Origin: Umezawaea sp049997955
GTDB taxonomy: Bacteria > Actinomycetota > Actinomycetes > Mycobacteriales > Pseudonocardiaceae
DNA: 64,000 nucleotides
Assembly: GCA_049997955.1 (NCBI GenBank)
Contig: JAEBDY010000001.1
Span: 62,001 to 126,000, forward strand
Direction of reading: 5' to 3'
The position numbers were made by a program, and so were the translations under genes. Positions 33,929-42,670 of this stretch are shown in pieces; the stretch's first letter is position 1; every line of letters begins with the position of its first letter. The notes under the pieces are model-generated. The model was given only the letters and a program-made list of their open reading frames with translations. It was not told the DNA's origin and did no database searches.

Positions 33929-34752
33929 CACGCCCCCTGCCTGCGCGCGGCGCGCCGCGACACCCAGTCCGCCAGCCGCCCGGACGGGACGGCGAGCAGC
34001 ACGAACAGCAACCCGGCCACGACGTACGGCGTGAAGTTGTACGACGTGGACGACTCGATCTGCGCGGCCCGCACGGCGTCGACCGCGCCGAGCACCGAGA
34101 TGAGCCCGCAGTCCTTCTGCAGCGCCACGAAGTCGTTCAGCAGCGCGGGCAGCACGCGGCGGACCGCCTGCGGCAGCACGACGAGCCGCATGGTCTTGCG
34201 GTGGTTCAGGCCGAGCGACCGCGCGGCGGCGAGCTGCGACGGGTGGATCGACTCGATGCCCGCGCGGAAGACCTCGGCCACGTAGGCGGAGTAGACGAGC
34301 ACGAGCGCGATGCCGCCGAGCAGCACCGGGTCGTTCGGGATGCCGGACAGCCGCAGTCCTGGCAGGCCGAAGCCGACGAGGTACAGGCAGATGATCAGCG
34401 GCAGCCCGCGGAACAGGTCGACGTACCCGGTCGCGAACGCGCGGAGCGGGAACCAGACCGCGCCGCGCAACGTCCGCAGCGCGGCGATCCCCAGGGCCAG
34501 CACCAGGATCGCGATCTCGGCGACGACGAGCACCCGGACGTTGAGCCACAGCCCGTCCAGGACCGCGGGAAGGGTCCGCCACGCCGTGTCCAGGCTGAAG
34601 AACGACTCCTTCACCCGCGGCCAGCCCGGTGCGCTGCGCACCGAGAACCAGACGACGACCGCGAAGACCACTGTGGACAGCAGGGCGACCGCGGTGGAGC
34701 GACGAGCGCGGGAACGCTTGTAGGCCAAGCGTTCCCGCTGGAGGTCGCTCAT
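33928..34752 (-). CDS. Polar amino acid ABC transporter permease
   Basis: A 274-residue integral membrane protein of the HisM/GlnP type with about five to six helices. The permease-ATPase contact loop is EVFRAGIESIHPSQLAAARSLGL, and FRGLPLIICLYLVGFGLP is typical of this subfamily. Single permease gene, so it probably acts as a homodimer. It begins in a TGATG overlap with the binding-protein gene. Confidence 0.9.
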   Translation of the reverse strand: MSDLQRERLAYKRSRARRSTAVALLSTVVFAVVVWFSVRSAPGWPRVKESFFSLDTAWRTLPAVLDGLWLNVRVLVVAEIAILVLALGIAALRTLRGAVWFPLRAFATGYVDLFRGLPLIICLYLVGFGLPGLRLSGIPNDPVLLGGIALVLVYSAYVAEVFRAGIESIHPSQLAAARSLGLNHRKTMRLVVLPQAVRRVLPALLNDFVALQKDCGLISVLGAVDAVRAAQIESSTSYNFTPYVVAGLLFVLLAVPSGRLADWVSRRAARRQGA

Positions 34753-35603
34753 CACTTGAGTTCGGGCGCCTTGCCCTCGGTGGTCAGCCACTGCTTCTCG
34801 ATCTCGGTGAGCTTGCCCTGCGACCGCAGCGCTTCCACGGCCGTGGACACGCAGCCGGTGAGCTTGCTGCCCTTGTCCAGCACGATGCCGAACAGCTCGG
34901 GCTTGCCGTCGCCCGCCGGGATCTGGCCGACGATCGTGGCGTCCTCCATCTCCGAGCTGGTGACGAAGAACGCCGTCGGCAGGTCCAGCACGATCGCCTC
35001 GACCTGCCCGGCGCGCAACGCGGCCTTGGCGTCGTCGTTCGTGTTGTAGACCGCGATGTCCTGCTCGGCGGCCAGCCGCTTGGCGGCGGTGAAGCTGGTG
35101 GTGCCGACCTGGGCGCCGATCTTGGCCTTCCGCACGTCGACCAGCGACTTCGCACTGGCCACCGGCGCGGTCTTCAGCGAGACGACGGCCTGAGCGACGG
35201 TGTAGTACGGCGCCGAGAAGTCCACCGCCTGCCTGCGCTCCTCGGTGATCGAGAACTCGGTCAGGTTCGCGTCGTAGGTCTTCACGCCGGGCTGGATGGC
35301 CGCGTTGAACGGCACCCGGACCCACGCCACGTCCTCCTTGGCGTAGCCGAGCTGCTGGGCGACCGCGTAGGCGACGGCGGACTCGAAGCCCTTGCCGTTC
35401 GTCGGGTCGTCGTCCTGGTACCACGGCGGGTAGACCGGCTGGTCCGTGCCGAACGTGAACTTCCCCTTGGTCAACGTCGCCAGGTTGTCCTTGGTGCAGG
35501 GGACGCCGTCGACGGCCGTGGGACCGGACGGGGCACTGTTTTGGTCCACCGGGGCGCAGGCGGACAGCAGCAGGGCTGCGAAGAGCAGGGCGGGTGCGCG
35601 CAT
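34752..35603 (-). CDS. Polar amino acid ABC transporter substrate-binding lipoprotein
   Basis: A 283-residue receptor with lipobox LSAC (cysteine 16). The class III binding-protein fold is visible: KFTFGTDQPVYPPWYQDD, GFESAVAYAVAQQLGY, VAWVRVPFNAAIQPG and FSAPYYTVAQAVVS, DANLTEFSIT. It delivers an amino acid to the permease. A TAGATT box stands 7 bases before the ATG, and no ribosome site is seen, so the operon may begin with a leaderless message. Longer upstream frame is rejected because lipobox spacing would fail. Confidence 0.88.
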   Translation of the reverse strand: MRAPALLFAALLLSACAPVDQNSAPSGPTAVDGVPCTKDNLATLTKGKFTFGTDQPVYPPWYQDDDPTNGKGFESAVAYAVAQQLGYAKEDVAWVRVPFNAAIQPGVKTYDANLTEFSITEERRQAVDFSAPYYTVAQAVVSLKTAPVASAKSLVDVRKAKIGAQVGTTSFTAAKRLAAEQDIAVYNTNDDAKAALRAGQVEAIVLDLPTAFFVTSSEMEDATIVGQIPAGDGKPELFGIVLDKGSKLTGCVSTAVEALRSQGKLTEIEKQWLTTEGKAPELK

Positions 35604-35795
35604 GCCGGGGAATCTAGCCGCCCGCGGTCGTGATTTGGAGGCTGACTCGCCGGGTGGGAAATCCGCAATCTGCCCGTGACCTGCGCGGATGCCTACGCGT
35701 CGGCAAAAAAATGGTCTGAACAACTAGGCCGCATCGGGGCTGGCCTGCGTGATTGACGCCACCGTCCGCCGAACGGGCGGCGTTCCGGCGCGAAG

Positions 35796-35811
35796 TACGC
35801 TGACCGGCGTG
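35796..35811 (+). promoter_or_regulatory. -10 box and leaderless start of purC
   Basis: TACGCT (35796-35801) is followed after 7 bases by the GTG at 35809. Confidence 0.45.
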
Positions 35812-36693
35812 CCCAAGCTCGCCGATTACCCGCAGGTCGCCGTAGGCAAGGTCCGCAGGCTGTACGCCGTGGACGACGAGCTGCTGCTGCTCGTCGCGAC
35901 CGACAACATCTCCGCGTACGACCACGTGCTGTCCAGCGAGATCCCGGACAAGGGCCGGGTGCTCACCGCGATGAGCGTGTTCTGGTTCGAGCAGCTGGCG
36001 GACGTGGTCCCGAACCACCTGGTGGCGTACGACGACCCGCGCATCCCCGCCGAGGTCCGCGGCCGGGCGCTGCTGGTCAAGCGGCTGGAGATGGTGCAGG
36101 TCGAGTGCGTGGCGCGCGGTTACCTGACCGGCTCCGGCCTGTCGGACTACCGGGCGACCGGCGCGGTCTGCGGCGTCGAGCTGCCGCCCGGCCTGGTCGA
36201 GGCGGACGAGCTGGCGGAGCCGATCTTCACGCCCGCCACGAAGGCCGAGCTGGGGTCGCACGACGAGAACGTGAGCTTCGAGGTCGTGGCCGCCGACGTG
36301 GGTCTCGACCTGGCGAACCAGCTCCGCGACACCACGCTGGCCGTGTACCGCGAGGGCCGTGACTTCGCCCGCAAGCGCGGGATCATCCTGGCCGACACGA
36401 AGTTCGAGTTCGGCCACGACCGCGACGGGAACCTGGTGCTCGGCGACGAGGTCCTGACGCCGGACTCGTCCCGCTACTGGCCCGCGGACACCTACCAGGC
36501 GGGCCGCGTGCAGCCGTCGTTCGACAAGCAGCAGGTCCGCGATTGGCTGACGTCGCCCGCTTCGGGCTGGGACCGCGCGTCCGACACGCCGCCGCCCGCG
36601 CTGCCGGGCGAGGTCGTCGCCACCACCCGCGCCAGCTACGTCGAGGCTTACGAGAAGATCTCCGGCCGGTCGTTCGCGGACTGGATCTCCTGA
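35809..36693 (+). CDS. purC: SAICAR synthase
   Basis: Joins aspartate to CAIR with ATP. The 294-residue protein begins MPKLADYPQVAVGKVRRLY, a normal start, and shows DNISAYDHVLSSEIPDKG, RGYLTGSGLSDYRATG, and ILADTKFEFG, DEVLTPDSSRYWP, QVRDWL. The frame is open 60 bases upstream, but the -10 box and family length favour GTG 35809. A strong hairpin (36697-36731) follows the stop. Confidence 0.95.
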   Translation: MPKLADYPQVAVGKVRRLYAVDDELLLLVATDNISAYDHVLSSEIPDKGRVLTAMSVFWFEQLADVVPNHLVAYDDPRIPAEVRGRALLVKRLEMVQVECVARGYLTGSGLSDYRATGAVCGVELPPGLVEADELAEPIFTPATKAELGSHDENVSFEVVAADVGLDLANQLRDTTLAVYREGRDFARKRGIILADTKFEFGHDRDGNLVLGDEVLTPDSSRYWPADTYQAGRVQPSFDKQQVRDWLTSPASGWDRASDTPPPALPGEVVATTRASYVEAYEKISGRSFADWIS

Positions 36694-36696
36694 CCG

Positions 36697-36731
36697 GGTT
36701 CGGCGCGGAAGACCATCCTCCGCGCCGAACC
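36697..36731. terminator. Bidirectional hairpin after purC
   Basis: A perfect 13-bp stem (36697-36709 with 36719-36731, arm GGTTCGGCGCGGA) with a 9-base loop, in the 44-base gap between convergent purC and the epimerase gene. Confidence 0.8.
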
Positions 36732-36737
36732 TCCTGG

Positions 36738-37727
36738 TCAGAGGGCCGTCAGCAGCTCGTACTCCTCGGACGGCGTCAGGCCTGCGCGGCGCACGCGGTC
36801 GAGCCCCAGTTCCTGCTCGTACGCCAGCGCGTCCTTCGCCGTCTCGCCGAGCGGCCGCACCCGCAGGCCCGCGGCCATGGCGGGCCGGGCGTCGCGGAAC
36901 ATCATCGCCAGGTGCGATTCGGTCAGCCACAACGGCAACGACCGCGGCCCCGCCCACGGCGCGATCTTCAACCGGTCCAGCACCTCCAGCGGCACCCGCA
37001 CGAGCTGCGTGCCCGCGGGCGCCACCGCCCCGGCGATCTCCCCGAGGAAGAAGCTCAACGGCTCCGACGGCCCGGTGCCGTCGAACGTCCCGACCAGCCG
37101 GTTCTCCGCCGCGTCCACGATCCACGCCGCCAGGTCCCGCACGTCGATGTGCGACGCCGCCTGGTCCGGGGAGTCCGGCACGGCCACCTGCCCGCCCTGC
37201 GACATGCGCGCGGGCCAGTACCCGAACCGGTCGCTCGGATCACCGGGCCCGGTGATCAACCCGGCGCGCAGGATGAACGCCCGCTCTTCGAGCTGGTCGA
37301 GGACCGCGTGCTCGCTCGCGACCTTCACCGACCCGTACCGGTTCGCGTCGAACGGCGCCGTCGGGTCGTCCTCCAGCGGCGGCAACGTCGGCGACTGCAC
37401 CGTCTGACCGGCGGACGAGTGGTCGCGGTAGACCGAGCAGCTGGACACGAACGTCCAGTGGTCCGTGTTCCCGCCCAGGACGTGCAGCGCTTCGCGCACC
37501 CAGTTCACCGACATCTTCGCGACGTCGACGACGGCGTCGAACCGCTCGTCCCGCAGGACCTCCAGGGCCCCCGGTTGATCCCGATCGACAACGACAAGCC
37601 CCGCACCCTCGGGCACGGAACCAGAAGCACCACGTGCCGCGCACACAACCTCGTGGTTGCGACGCACGGCCTCCGTCGCCACCGCCTTGCTGAGGAAGAC
37701 GGTTCCACCCAGCACCAGGATTCGCAT
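36738..37727 (-). CDS. NAD-dependent epimerase/dehydratase family protein
   Basis: A 329-residue extended SDR. The nucleotide motif LGGTVFLSKAV is at residues 6-16, and the catalytic Tyr-x3-Lys pair is in NRYGSVKVASEH. ILRAGLITGPGD and HIDVRDLAAWI are typical of nucleotide-sugar epimerase relatives. The substrate is unknown. The ATG start begins MRILVLGG; an upstream extension exists in frame but reads as low-complexity. It lies convergent to purC. Confidence 0.85.
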   Translation of the reverse strand: MRILVLGGTVFLSKAVATEAVRRNHEVVCAARGASGSVPEGAGLVVVDRDQPGALEVLRDERFDAVVDVAKMSVNWVREALHVLGGNTDHWTFVSSCSVYRDHSSAGQTVQSPTLPPLEDDPTAPFDANRYGSVKVASEHAVLDQLEERAFILRAGLITGPGDPSDRFGYWPARMSQGGQVAVPDSPDQAASHIDVRDLAAWIVDAAENRLVGTFDGTGPSEPLSFFLGEIAGAVAPAGTQLVRVPLEVLDRLKIAPWAGPRSLPLWLTESHLAMMFRDARPAMAAGLRVRPLGETAKDALAYEQELGLDRVRRAGLTPSEEYELLTAL

Positions 37728-37953
37728 GCTCGTAACACTGACGACCCGAACGGGGTTCCGCCACCGGTCTCGCAGAGGGCGAACACCACGACCAGGTGAT
37801 TTACGCCAAAGTAGCCGCTTGATGGCCGTAAGTGATCTTCGAGAAACTTGCGAAGAGGGCAACGAAACCGCAGCTTTGCGGACCACCGGTCAAAACGCCC
37901 GAAACGCCGCTCGGGCAGGTGGGTGATCCTCCAGCACGCCGACGCGCCCGCCG

Positions 37954-38511
37954 ATGGTGAACACCGTGAGACAGCAAGCGTTCGTCGACGAATCCCGCCG
38001 CAAGGACCGGTACCTGCTGGTCGTCGCCATCATCAATCCCGGAGACCTGACCAGGTTGCGCAAGCTGCTCAGGAGCCTCCTTCTGCCGGGGCAGAAGGAG
38101 GTGCACTTCAAGAAGGAGGACCCCTCCCGCCGCAGGATCATCTTGTCGCGGCTCCTCGAGTGCGGCCCGGTCGCGCACGTCTACCAGCGCAGCTGCGTGG
38201 ACGGCGAGGAGCGCGCCCGTGAGGACTGCCTGACCGCGCTGGTGCTCGACCTGAAGGCGATCAAGGCGACTCGCCTGGTGCTGGACAGCCGGGAGGAGCG
38301 TGACGAGCACGACCTCCGGACCATCAGGAAGGCCTTCGGCAAGAGCCCCAGGTCCACGCCACTCGTCTACGAGCACATGTGGAGCAGCCAGGAGGAGTTG
38401 TTGTGGATCGCTGATGTCGTGGGGTGGTGCTACGGCGCTGGGGGCGAGTGGCGGAGGCGGGTGATGCCCGTGGTGGCCAGGGCGGTCGACCTCGACACTT
38501 GGTCCGGATAG
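37954..38511 (+). CDS. Hypothetical protein, possibly DUF3800-like
   Basis: A 185-residue protein whose start QQAFVDESRRKDRYLLVVAII resembles the opening strand of DUF3800/RNase H-like proteins (FIDES followed by a hydrophobic strand), with further acidic residues in LVLDSREERDEHD and a histidine in YEHMW. DUF3800 proteins are often found in mobile or defence-rich regions. The family call is tentative. Flanking DNA (37800-37950 and 38512-38640) is more AT-rich than usual, hinting at an acquired segment. No clear ribosome site precedes the ATG; GTG 37957 is also possible. Confidence 0.5.
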   Translation: MVNTVRQQAFVDESRRKDRYLLVVAIINPGDLTRLRKLLRSLLLPGQKEVHFKKEDPSRRRIILSRLLECGPVAHVYQRSCVDGEERAREDCLTALVLDLKAIKATRLVLDSREERDEHDLRTIRKAFGKSPRSTPLVYEHMWSSQEELLWIADVVGWCYGAGGEWRRRVMPVVARAVDLDTWSG

Positions 38512-38560
38512 CGCAAAGCGCGGCTGCCGACCGTCCGGACGGGAACCGCGCTCACTTCCT

Positions 38561-38576
38561 CGGCCCCTCATGGGCC
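38561..38576 (+). terminator. Weak hairpin after the DUF3800-like gene
   Basis: GGCCC and GGGCC arms around CTCAT, 50 bases after the stop; nearby CCGTCCGGACGG is a second palindrome. The rest of 38512-38739 holds no gene and must contain the purS promoter. Confidence 0.3.
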
Positions 38577-38739
38577 TCGGCTCCTCAAATATACATGGCG
38601 GTCGTCGCCGATCAAGCTGCGTAACCCAAAGGTGTGATGACCTGCGGAGTGTGGTCCAGCGCACCCGTGGCCGGGAGGAACGCGCAGGTCAGGTAACCTG
38701 AAGCCATCCCCCGCCCTCTGTAACAGGGAGCAGCCTGCT

Positions 38740-38979
38740 GTGGCTCGTGTCGTTGTCGACGTCATGCCGAAGCCCGAGATCCTCGACCCCCAAGGTCAGG
38801 CGGTGGCGAATGCGCTGCCCCGACTCGGGTTCGAGGGGATCACCGGTGTCCGCCAGGGCAAGCACTTCGAGTTGGAGGTCGACGACTCGGTCGACGACGC
38901 CACGCTCGAGAAGATCGCCGAAACCTTCCTCGCGAACCCGGTCATCGAGGACTGGGTGGTTCGGCGGGTCGACGCATGA
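38740..38979 (+). CDS. purS: Phosphoribosylformylglycinamidine synthase subunit PurS
   Basis: The small 79-residue bridging subunit that holds PurQ and PurL together in Gram-positive-type FGAM synthase. The family blocks VVVDVMPKPEILDPQGQAV and GVRQGKHFELEV, then ANPVIEDW near the end are all present. The GTG at 38740 has GGGAG upstream. The purQ ATG overlaps its stop (ATGA). Confidence 0.95.
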   Translation: MARVVVDVMPKPEILDPQGQAVANALPRLGFEGITGVRQGKHFELEVDDSVDDATLEKIAETFLANPVIEDWVVRRVDA

Positions 38980-39689
38980 GCGTTCGCGTTGGGGTGATCA
39001 CGTTCCCCGGCACGCTGGACGACGTCGACGCCGCTCGTGCGGCGCGGTACGCCGAGGCCGAGGCCGTGCCGCTGTGGCACGGCGACCCGGACCTCAAGGG
39101 TGTCGACGCGGTGATCGTGCCGGGTGGGTTCTCCTACGGCGACTACCTGCGCTGCGGCGCCATCGCCCGGTTCGCCCCGGTCATGCAGTCCGTGATCGAG
39201 GCCGCGGGCAAGGGCATGCCGGTTCTGGGCATCTGCAACGGTTTCCAGATCCTGTGCGAGGCCGGTCTGCTGCCCGGCGCGCTCATCCGGAACTCCGGTC
39301 TGCATTTCGTGTGCAAGGACCAGTGGCTGAAGGTGGAGAACAACACCACGGCCTGGTCCAGCCGGTACGAGAAGGGCGCCGAGATCCTCGTCCCCCTCAA
39401 GTCGGGCGAGGGCGGCTACCAGGCCACCCAGTCCACTGTGGACGAACTGGAGGGTGAGGGTCGCGTGGTGTTCCGCTACGTCGGCGACAACCCCAACGGG
39501 TCGCGCGGCAACATCGCGGGCATCACGAGCGCGAACGGTCGGGTCGTCGGCCTCATGCCGCACCCCGAGCACGCGATCGACGCGCTGACCGGACCCACGG
39601 ACGACGGACTCGGGATGTTCCTGTCCCTCATGGACTCGGTGGTGCCCGCCGACGTGCGTACCCCAGCGGAGGCGGTGAAGGTTCAGTGA
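38976..39689 (+). CDS. purQ: Phosphoribosylformylglycinamidine synthase, glutaminase subunit
   Basis: A 237-residue class I glutamine amidotransferase that feeds ammonia to PurL. The nucleophile is Cys87 in PVLGICNGFQIL, and the His/Glu pair lies in LMPHPEHAID. The opening VGVITFPGTLDD and PGGFSYGDYLRCGAIA are diagnostic. It is coupled to purS (ATGA) and to purL (GTGA). Confidence 0.96.
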   Translation: MSVRVGVITFPGTLDDVDAARAARYAEAEAVPLWHGDPDLKGVDAVIVPGGFSYGDYLRCGAIARFAPVMQSVIEAAGKGMPVLGICNGFQILCEAGLLPGALIRNSGLHFVCKDQWLKVENNTTAWSSRYEKGAEILVPLKSGEGGYQATQSTVDELEGEGRVVFRYVGDNPNGSRGNIAGITSANGRVVGLMPHPEHAIDALTGPTDDGLGMFLSLMDSVVPADVRTPAEAVKVQ

Positions 39690-41968
39690 GCATCCACATC
39701 GATTCGGTCAAGCACGCGGAGACCACGCCCGACCAGGAGCAGCCGTTCCGGGAGCTGGGTCTCAAGGACGACGAGTACGCGCGCATCCGCGAGATCCTCG
39801 GCCGCAGGCCGACGGACGCCGAACTGGCGATGTACTCGATCATGTGGAGCGAGCACTGCTCCTACAAGTCCTCCAAGGTCTTCCTGCGGAAGTTCGACGA
39901 GTCGCTGACCGACGAGATGCGCTCGAAGATGCTCGCGGGCATCGGCGAGAACGCGGGCGTCGTGGACATCGGCGACGGCTGGGCCATCACGTTCAAGGTC
40001 GAGTCGCACAACCACCCGTCCTACGTCGAGCCCTACCAGGGTGCGGCGACGGGTGTCGGCGGCATCGTGCGCGACATCATCGCGATGGGCGCGCGGCCGC
40101 TGGCCGTCATGGACTCGCTGCGCTTCGGCAAGGCGGACGCCCCGGACACCCGCCGCGTCCTGCCCGGTGTCGTCGCGGGCGTCGGCGGCTACGGCAACTG
40201 CCTCGGCCTGCCGAACATCGGCGGCGAGGTCGTGTTCGACGAGTCGTACGCGGGCAACCCGCTGGTCAACGCCCTGTGCGTCGGCGTGCTCCGCACCGAG
40301 GACCTGCACCTGGCGCACGCGTCCGGCGCGGGCAACAAGATCATCCTGTTCGGTGCGCGCACCGGGCTGGACGGCATCGGCGGCGTGTCCGTCCTCGCGA
40401 GCGACACGTTCGCGGGCGACGACGGCAGCGGCAAGCGCAAGAAGCTGCCCGCCGTGCAGGTCGGCGACCCGTTCACCGAGAAGGTGCTGATCGAGTGCTG
40501 CCTGGAGCTGTTCCAGGAGGGCATCGTGGTCGGCATCCAGGACCTCGGCGGCGCGGGCCTGTCCTGCGCCACCTCGGAACTGGCCAGCGCGGGCGACGGC
40601 GGCATGCACGTCTACCTGGAGCGGGTTCCGCTGCGGGCGACCGGCATGACCCCGGCCGAGATCCTGTCCAGCGAGTCGCAGGAGCGCATGTGCGCGGTCG
40701 TCGCGCCGGAGAACGTCGACGCGTTCATGGCCGTCTGCCGGAAGTGGGACGTCATCGCCTCCGAGATCGGCGAGGTCACCGAGGGCGAACGCCTGGTGAT
40801 CACGTGGAACGACGAGGTCGTCGTGGACGTGCCGCCGCGCACCGTGGCGCACGAGGGCCCGGTGTACAACCGGCCCATCGAGCGCCCGGCCTACCAGGAC
40901 GCGCTCGTGGCCAACGGCCCCGAGTCGCTCACCCGGCCGACCGAGGCCGCGGACATCCTCAAGACCGTCGTCACCATGGCCGCGTCGCCGAACCTGGCGT
41001 CGCGCCGCTGGGTCACGCAGCAGTACGACCGCTACGTGCGCGGTGGCACGGTGCTGGCGCAGCCGTCGGACGCGGGCATGATCCGCATCGACGAGGAGAC
41101 CAACCGCGGCATCGCGCTGGCCACCGACTGCAACGGCCGCTTCACCAAGCTGGACCCGTACGCGGGCGCGCAGCTCGCGCTGGCCGAGGCCTACCGGAAC
41201 GTGTCGGTCAGCGGCGCGACGCCCATCGCGGTGTCGGACTGCCTGAACTTCGGCTCGCCGGAGGACCCGGCCGTGATGTGGCAGTTCGAGCGGGCGATCC
41301 AGGGCATCATCGACGGCTGCCGCGAGCTGGGCATCCCGGTGACCGGCGGCAACGTCAGCTTCTACAACCAGACCGGCAGCACGGCGATCCTGCCGACGCC
41401 GGTCATCGGCGTGCTGGGCGTGATCGACGACGTGCGTCGCCGCATCCCGACCGGCATCGGCGCCGAGGCGGGCGAAACCCTGCTGCTGCTGGGCGACACC
41501 CGTGACGAGTTCGGCGGTTCCGAGTGGGCGCACCACGTGCACGGCCACCTGGGCGGCACGCCGCCGAAGGTCGACCTGGCGCGGGAGCGGCTGCTCGGCG
41601 AGGTGCTGCTGGCGGGGTCGCGCGACGGCATGGTGTCCGCCGCGCACGACCTGTCCGACGGCGGCCTGGCCCAGGCGCTGGTCGAGGCCTGCCTCATCGG
41701 CGAGACCGGTGCGCGGGTGTTCCTCGACGACGACCTGGACGCGTTCACGCAGCTGTTCAGCGAGTCCGCGGGCCGCGTGCTCGTGGCCGTGCCGCGCAGC
41801 GAGGAACTGCGGTTCACCGACATGTGCACCGCGCGGCAGCTGCCGTGGCGCAAGGTCGGTGTCGTCGACCCGGAGTCCGAGTCCCTGGAGATCCAGGACC
41901 TCGGCCAGCTCCCGCTCGGCGAACTCCGCGCCGCCTGGGAAGGCACCCTTCCCGCGCTGTTCGACTAG
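39686..41968 (+). CDS. purL: Phosphoribosylformylglycinamidine synthase, synthetase subunit
   Basis: The 760-residue short-form PurL that makes FGAM from FGAR, ATP and ammonia. Typical blocks are MWSEHCSYKSSK (near residue 54), KVESHNHPSYVEPYQGAATGVGG, PYAGAQLALAEAYRNV, PVTGGNVSFYNQTG and DLSDGGLAQALVEA. The length and the separate PurQ and PurS match the three-subunit enzyme. A strong terminator (41978-42008) follows. Confidence 0.97.
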   Translation: MSIHIDSVKHAETTPDQEQPFRELGLKDDEYARIREILGRRPTDAELAMYSIMWSEHCSYKSSKVFLRKFDESLTDEMRSKMLAGIGENAGVVDIGDGWAITFKVESHNHPSYVEPYQGAATGVGGIVRDIIAMGARPLAVMDSLRFGKADAPDTRRVLPGVVAGVGGYGNCLGLPNIGGEVVFDESYAGNPLVNALCVGVLRTEDLHLAHASGAGNKIILFGARTGLDGIGGVSVLASDTFAGDDGSGKRKKLPAVQVGDPFTEKVLIECCLELFQEGIVVGIQDLGGAGLSCATSELASAGDGGMHVYLERVPLRATGMTPAEILSSESQERMCAVVAPENVDAFMAVCRKWDVIASEIGEVTEGERLVITWNDEVVVDVPPRTVAHEGPVYNRPIERPAYQDALVANGPESLTRPTEAADILKTVVTMAASPNLASRRWVTQQYDRYVRGGTVLAQPSDAGMIRIDEETNRGIALATDCNGRFTKLDPYAGAQLALAEAYRNVSVSGATPIAVSDCLNFGSPEDPAVMWQFERAIQGIIDGCRELGIPVTGGNVSFYNQTGSTAILPTPVIGVLGVIDDVRRRIPTGIGAEAGETLLLLGDTRDEFGGSEWAHHVHGHLGGTPPKVDLARERLLGEVLLAGSRDGMVSAAHDLSDGGLAQALVEACLIGETGARVFLDDDLDAFTQLFSESAGRVLVAVPRSEELRFTDMCTARQLPWRKVGVVDPESESLEIQDLGQLPLGELRAAWEGTLPALFD

Positions 41969-41977
41969 GAAGTCGTT

Positions 41978-42008
41978 GGTGGGGAGGCGTTTCCGACGCC
42001 TCCCCACC
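41978..42008. terminator. Hairpin after purL
   Basis: A perfect 13-bp stem (41978-41990 with 41996-42008, arm GGTGGGGAGGCGT) with loop TTCCG, 10 bases after the purL stop and before the convergent lysozyme gene. Confidence 0.85.
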
Positions 42009-42043
42009 GCAGTCCCCTCACGGCTCAGACCCCCCGTGCGGGC

Positions 42044-42661
42044 TCAGTCCCCGACCAGGGCGAGCAGCGGGTCGGGTGGGGTGCGCTCCACGGCCGGTGA
42101 CGGCCGGTCCCACACCGGGTAGACGCCCCAGTTGCGGGGCAGGGCCCCCGGCGTCGCCGAGTACCTGGCCACCCACAACGGGTTCGGCGTCCCGTGGTCG
42201 GCGCCCGCGCACTGGCTCCACCAGGCCGACGACGTGTAGACCACGGGGTAGCGGCCGGTCCACTCCTCGTAGGTGTCGCTGAAGTCCAGCACCCACTCCG
42301 ACAGCGCGGCCCTCGACAGCCCGTAGCAGGCCTTGCCGTACGGGTTGTGCTCCAGGTTCAACGCCCCAGGCATGGTCATGCCGTCATCCGCCCAGGCCCC
42401 GCCGTTGTCCACGAAGAACTCCGCCTGCTCCGCTCCGCTCGACCGGTCCGGCAGCGCGAAGTGGTACGCGCCCCGGATCAGGCCGACGTCGAACGACCCG
42501 GCGTACTGCGCGGCGAAACCGGGGTTCGCGTACTCGGTCCCCTCGGTCGCCAGGACGTACGCGAACCTCTTGCCCTGCTGCCAGTGCGCCGTCCAGTCGG
42601 TCTCGTCCTGCCGCTGCGCGCTCACGTCGACTCCGGACACGGCGTGGTCCACCTGCCTCAT
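42044..42661 (-). CDS. GH25 lysozyme-like protein, probably inactive and without signal peptide
   Basis: A 205-residue GH25 homologue of the protein encoded just upstream (42671-43495), with the first catalytic aspartate kept in SGVDVSAQ (D12). The DxE pair at the end of the barrel strand has become NxE (N102, E104 in ALNLEHNPYG), where active enzymes have DxE. The protein lacks a signal peptide, and its C-terminus diverges after PVWD, losing the WQW segment. It starts 10 bases after the paralogue stop. It looks like a duplicate that has lost enzymatic function. Confidence 0.8.
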   Translation of the reverse strand: MRQVDHAVSGVDVSAQRQDETDWTAHWQQGKRFAYVLATEGTEYANPGFAAQYAGSFDVGLIRGAYHFALPDRSSGAEQAEFFVDNGGAWADDGMTMPGALNLEHNPYGKACYGLSRAALSEWVLDFSDTYEEWTGRYPVVYTSSAWWSQCAGADHGTPNPLWVARYSATPGALPRNWGVYPVWDRPSPAVERTPPDPLLALVGD

Positions 42662-42670
42662 GCTCGCCGA

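Noticed and set aside
33928..35424. Long fused frame extending the amino acid permease upstream
   Set aside because: The upstream half is an out-of-frame reading of the binding-protein gene; the permease starts at 34752 in a TGATG overlap.
38512..38739. Purine riboswitch ahead of purS
   Set aside because: No three-way-junction pattern or conserved purine aptamer bases could be found.
39683..42007. 774-codon minus-strand frame across purL
   Set aside because: Antisense shadow of purL with His/Arg/Val/Asp-rich translation and no motif.
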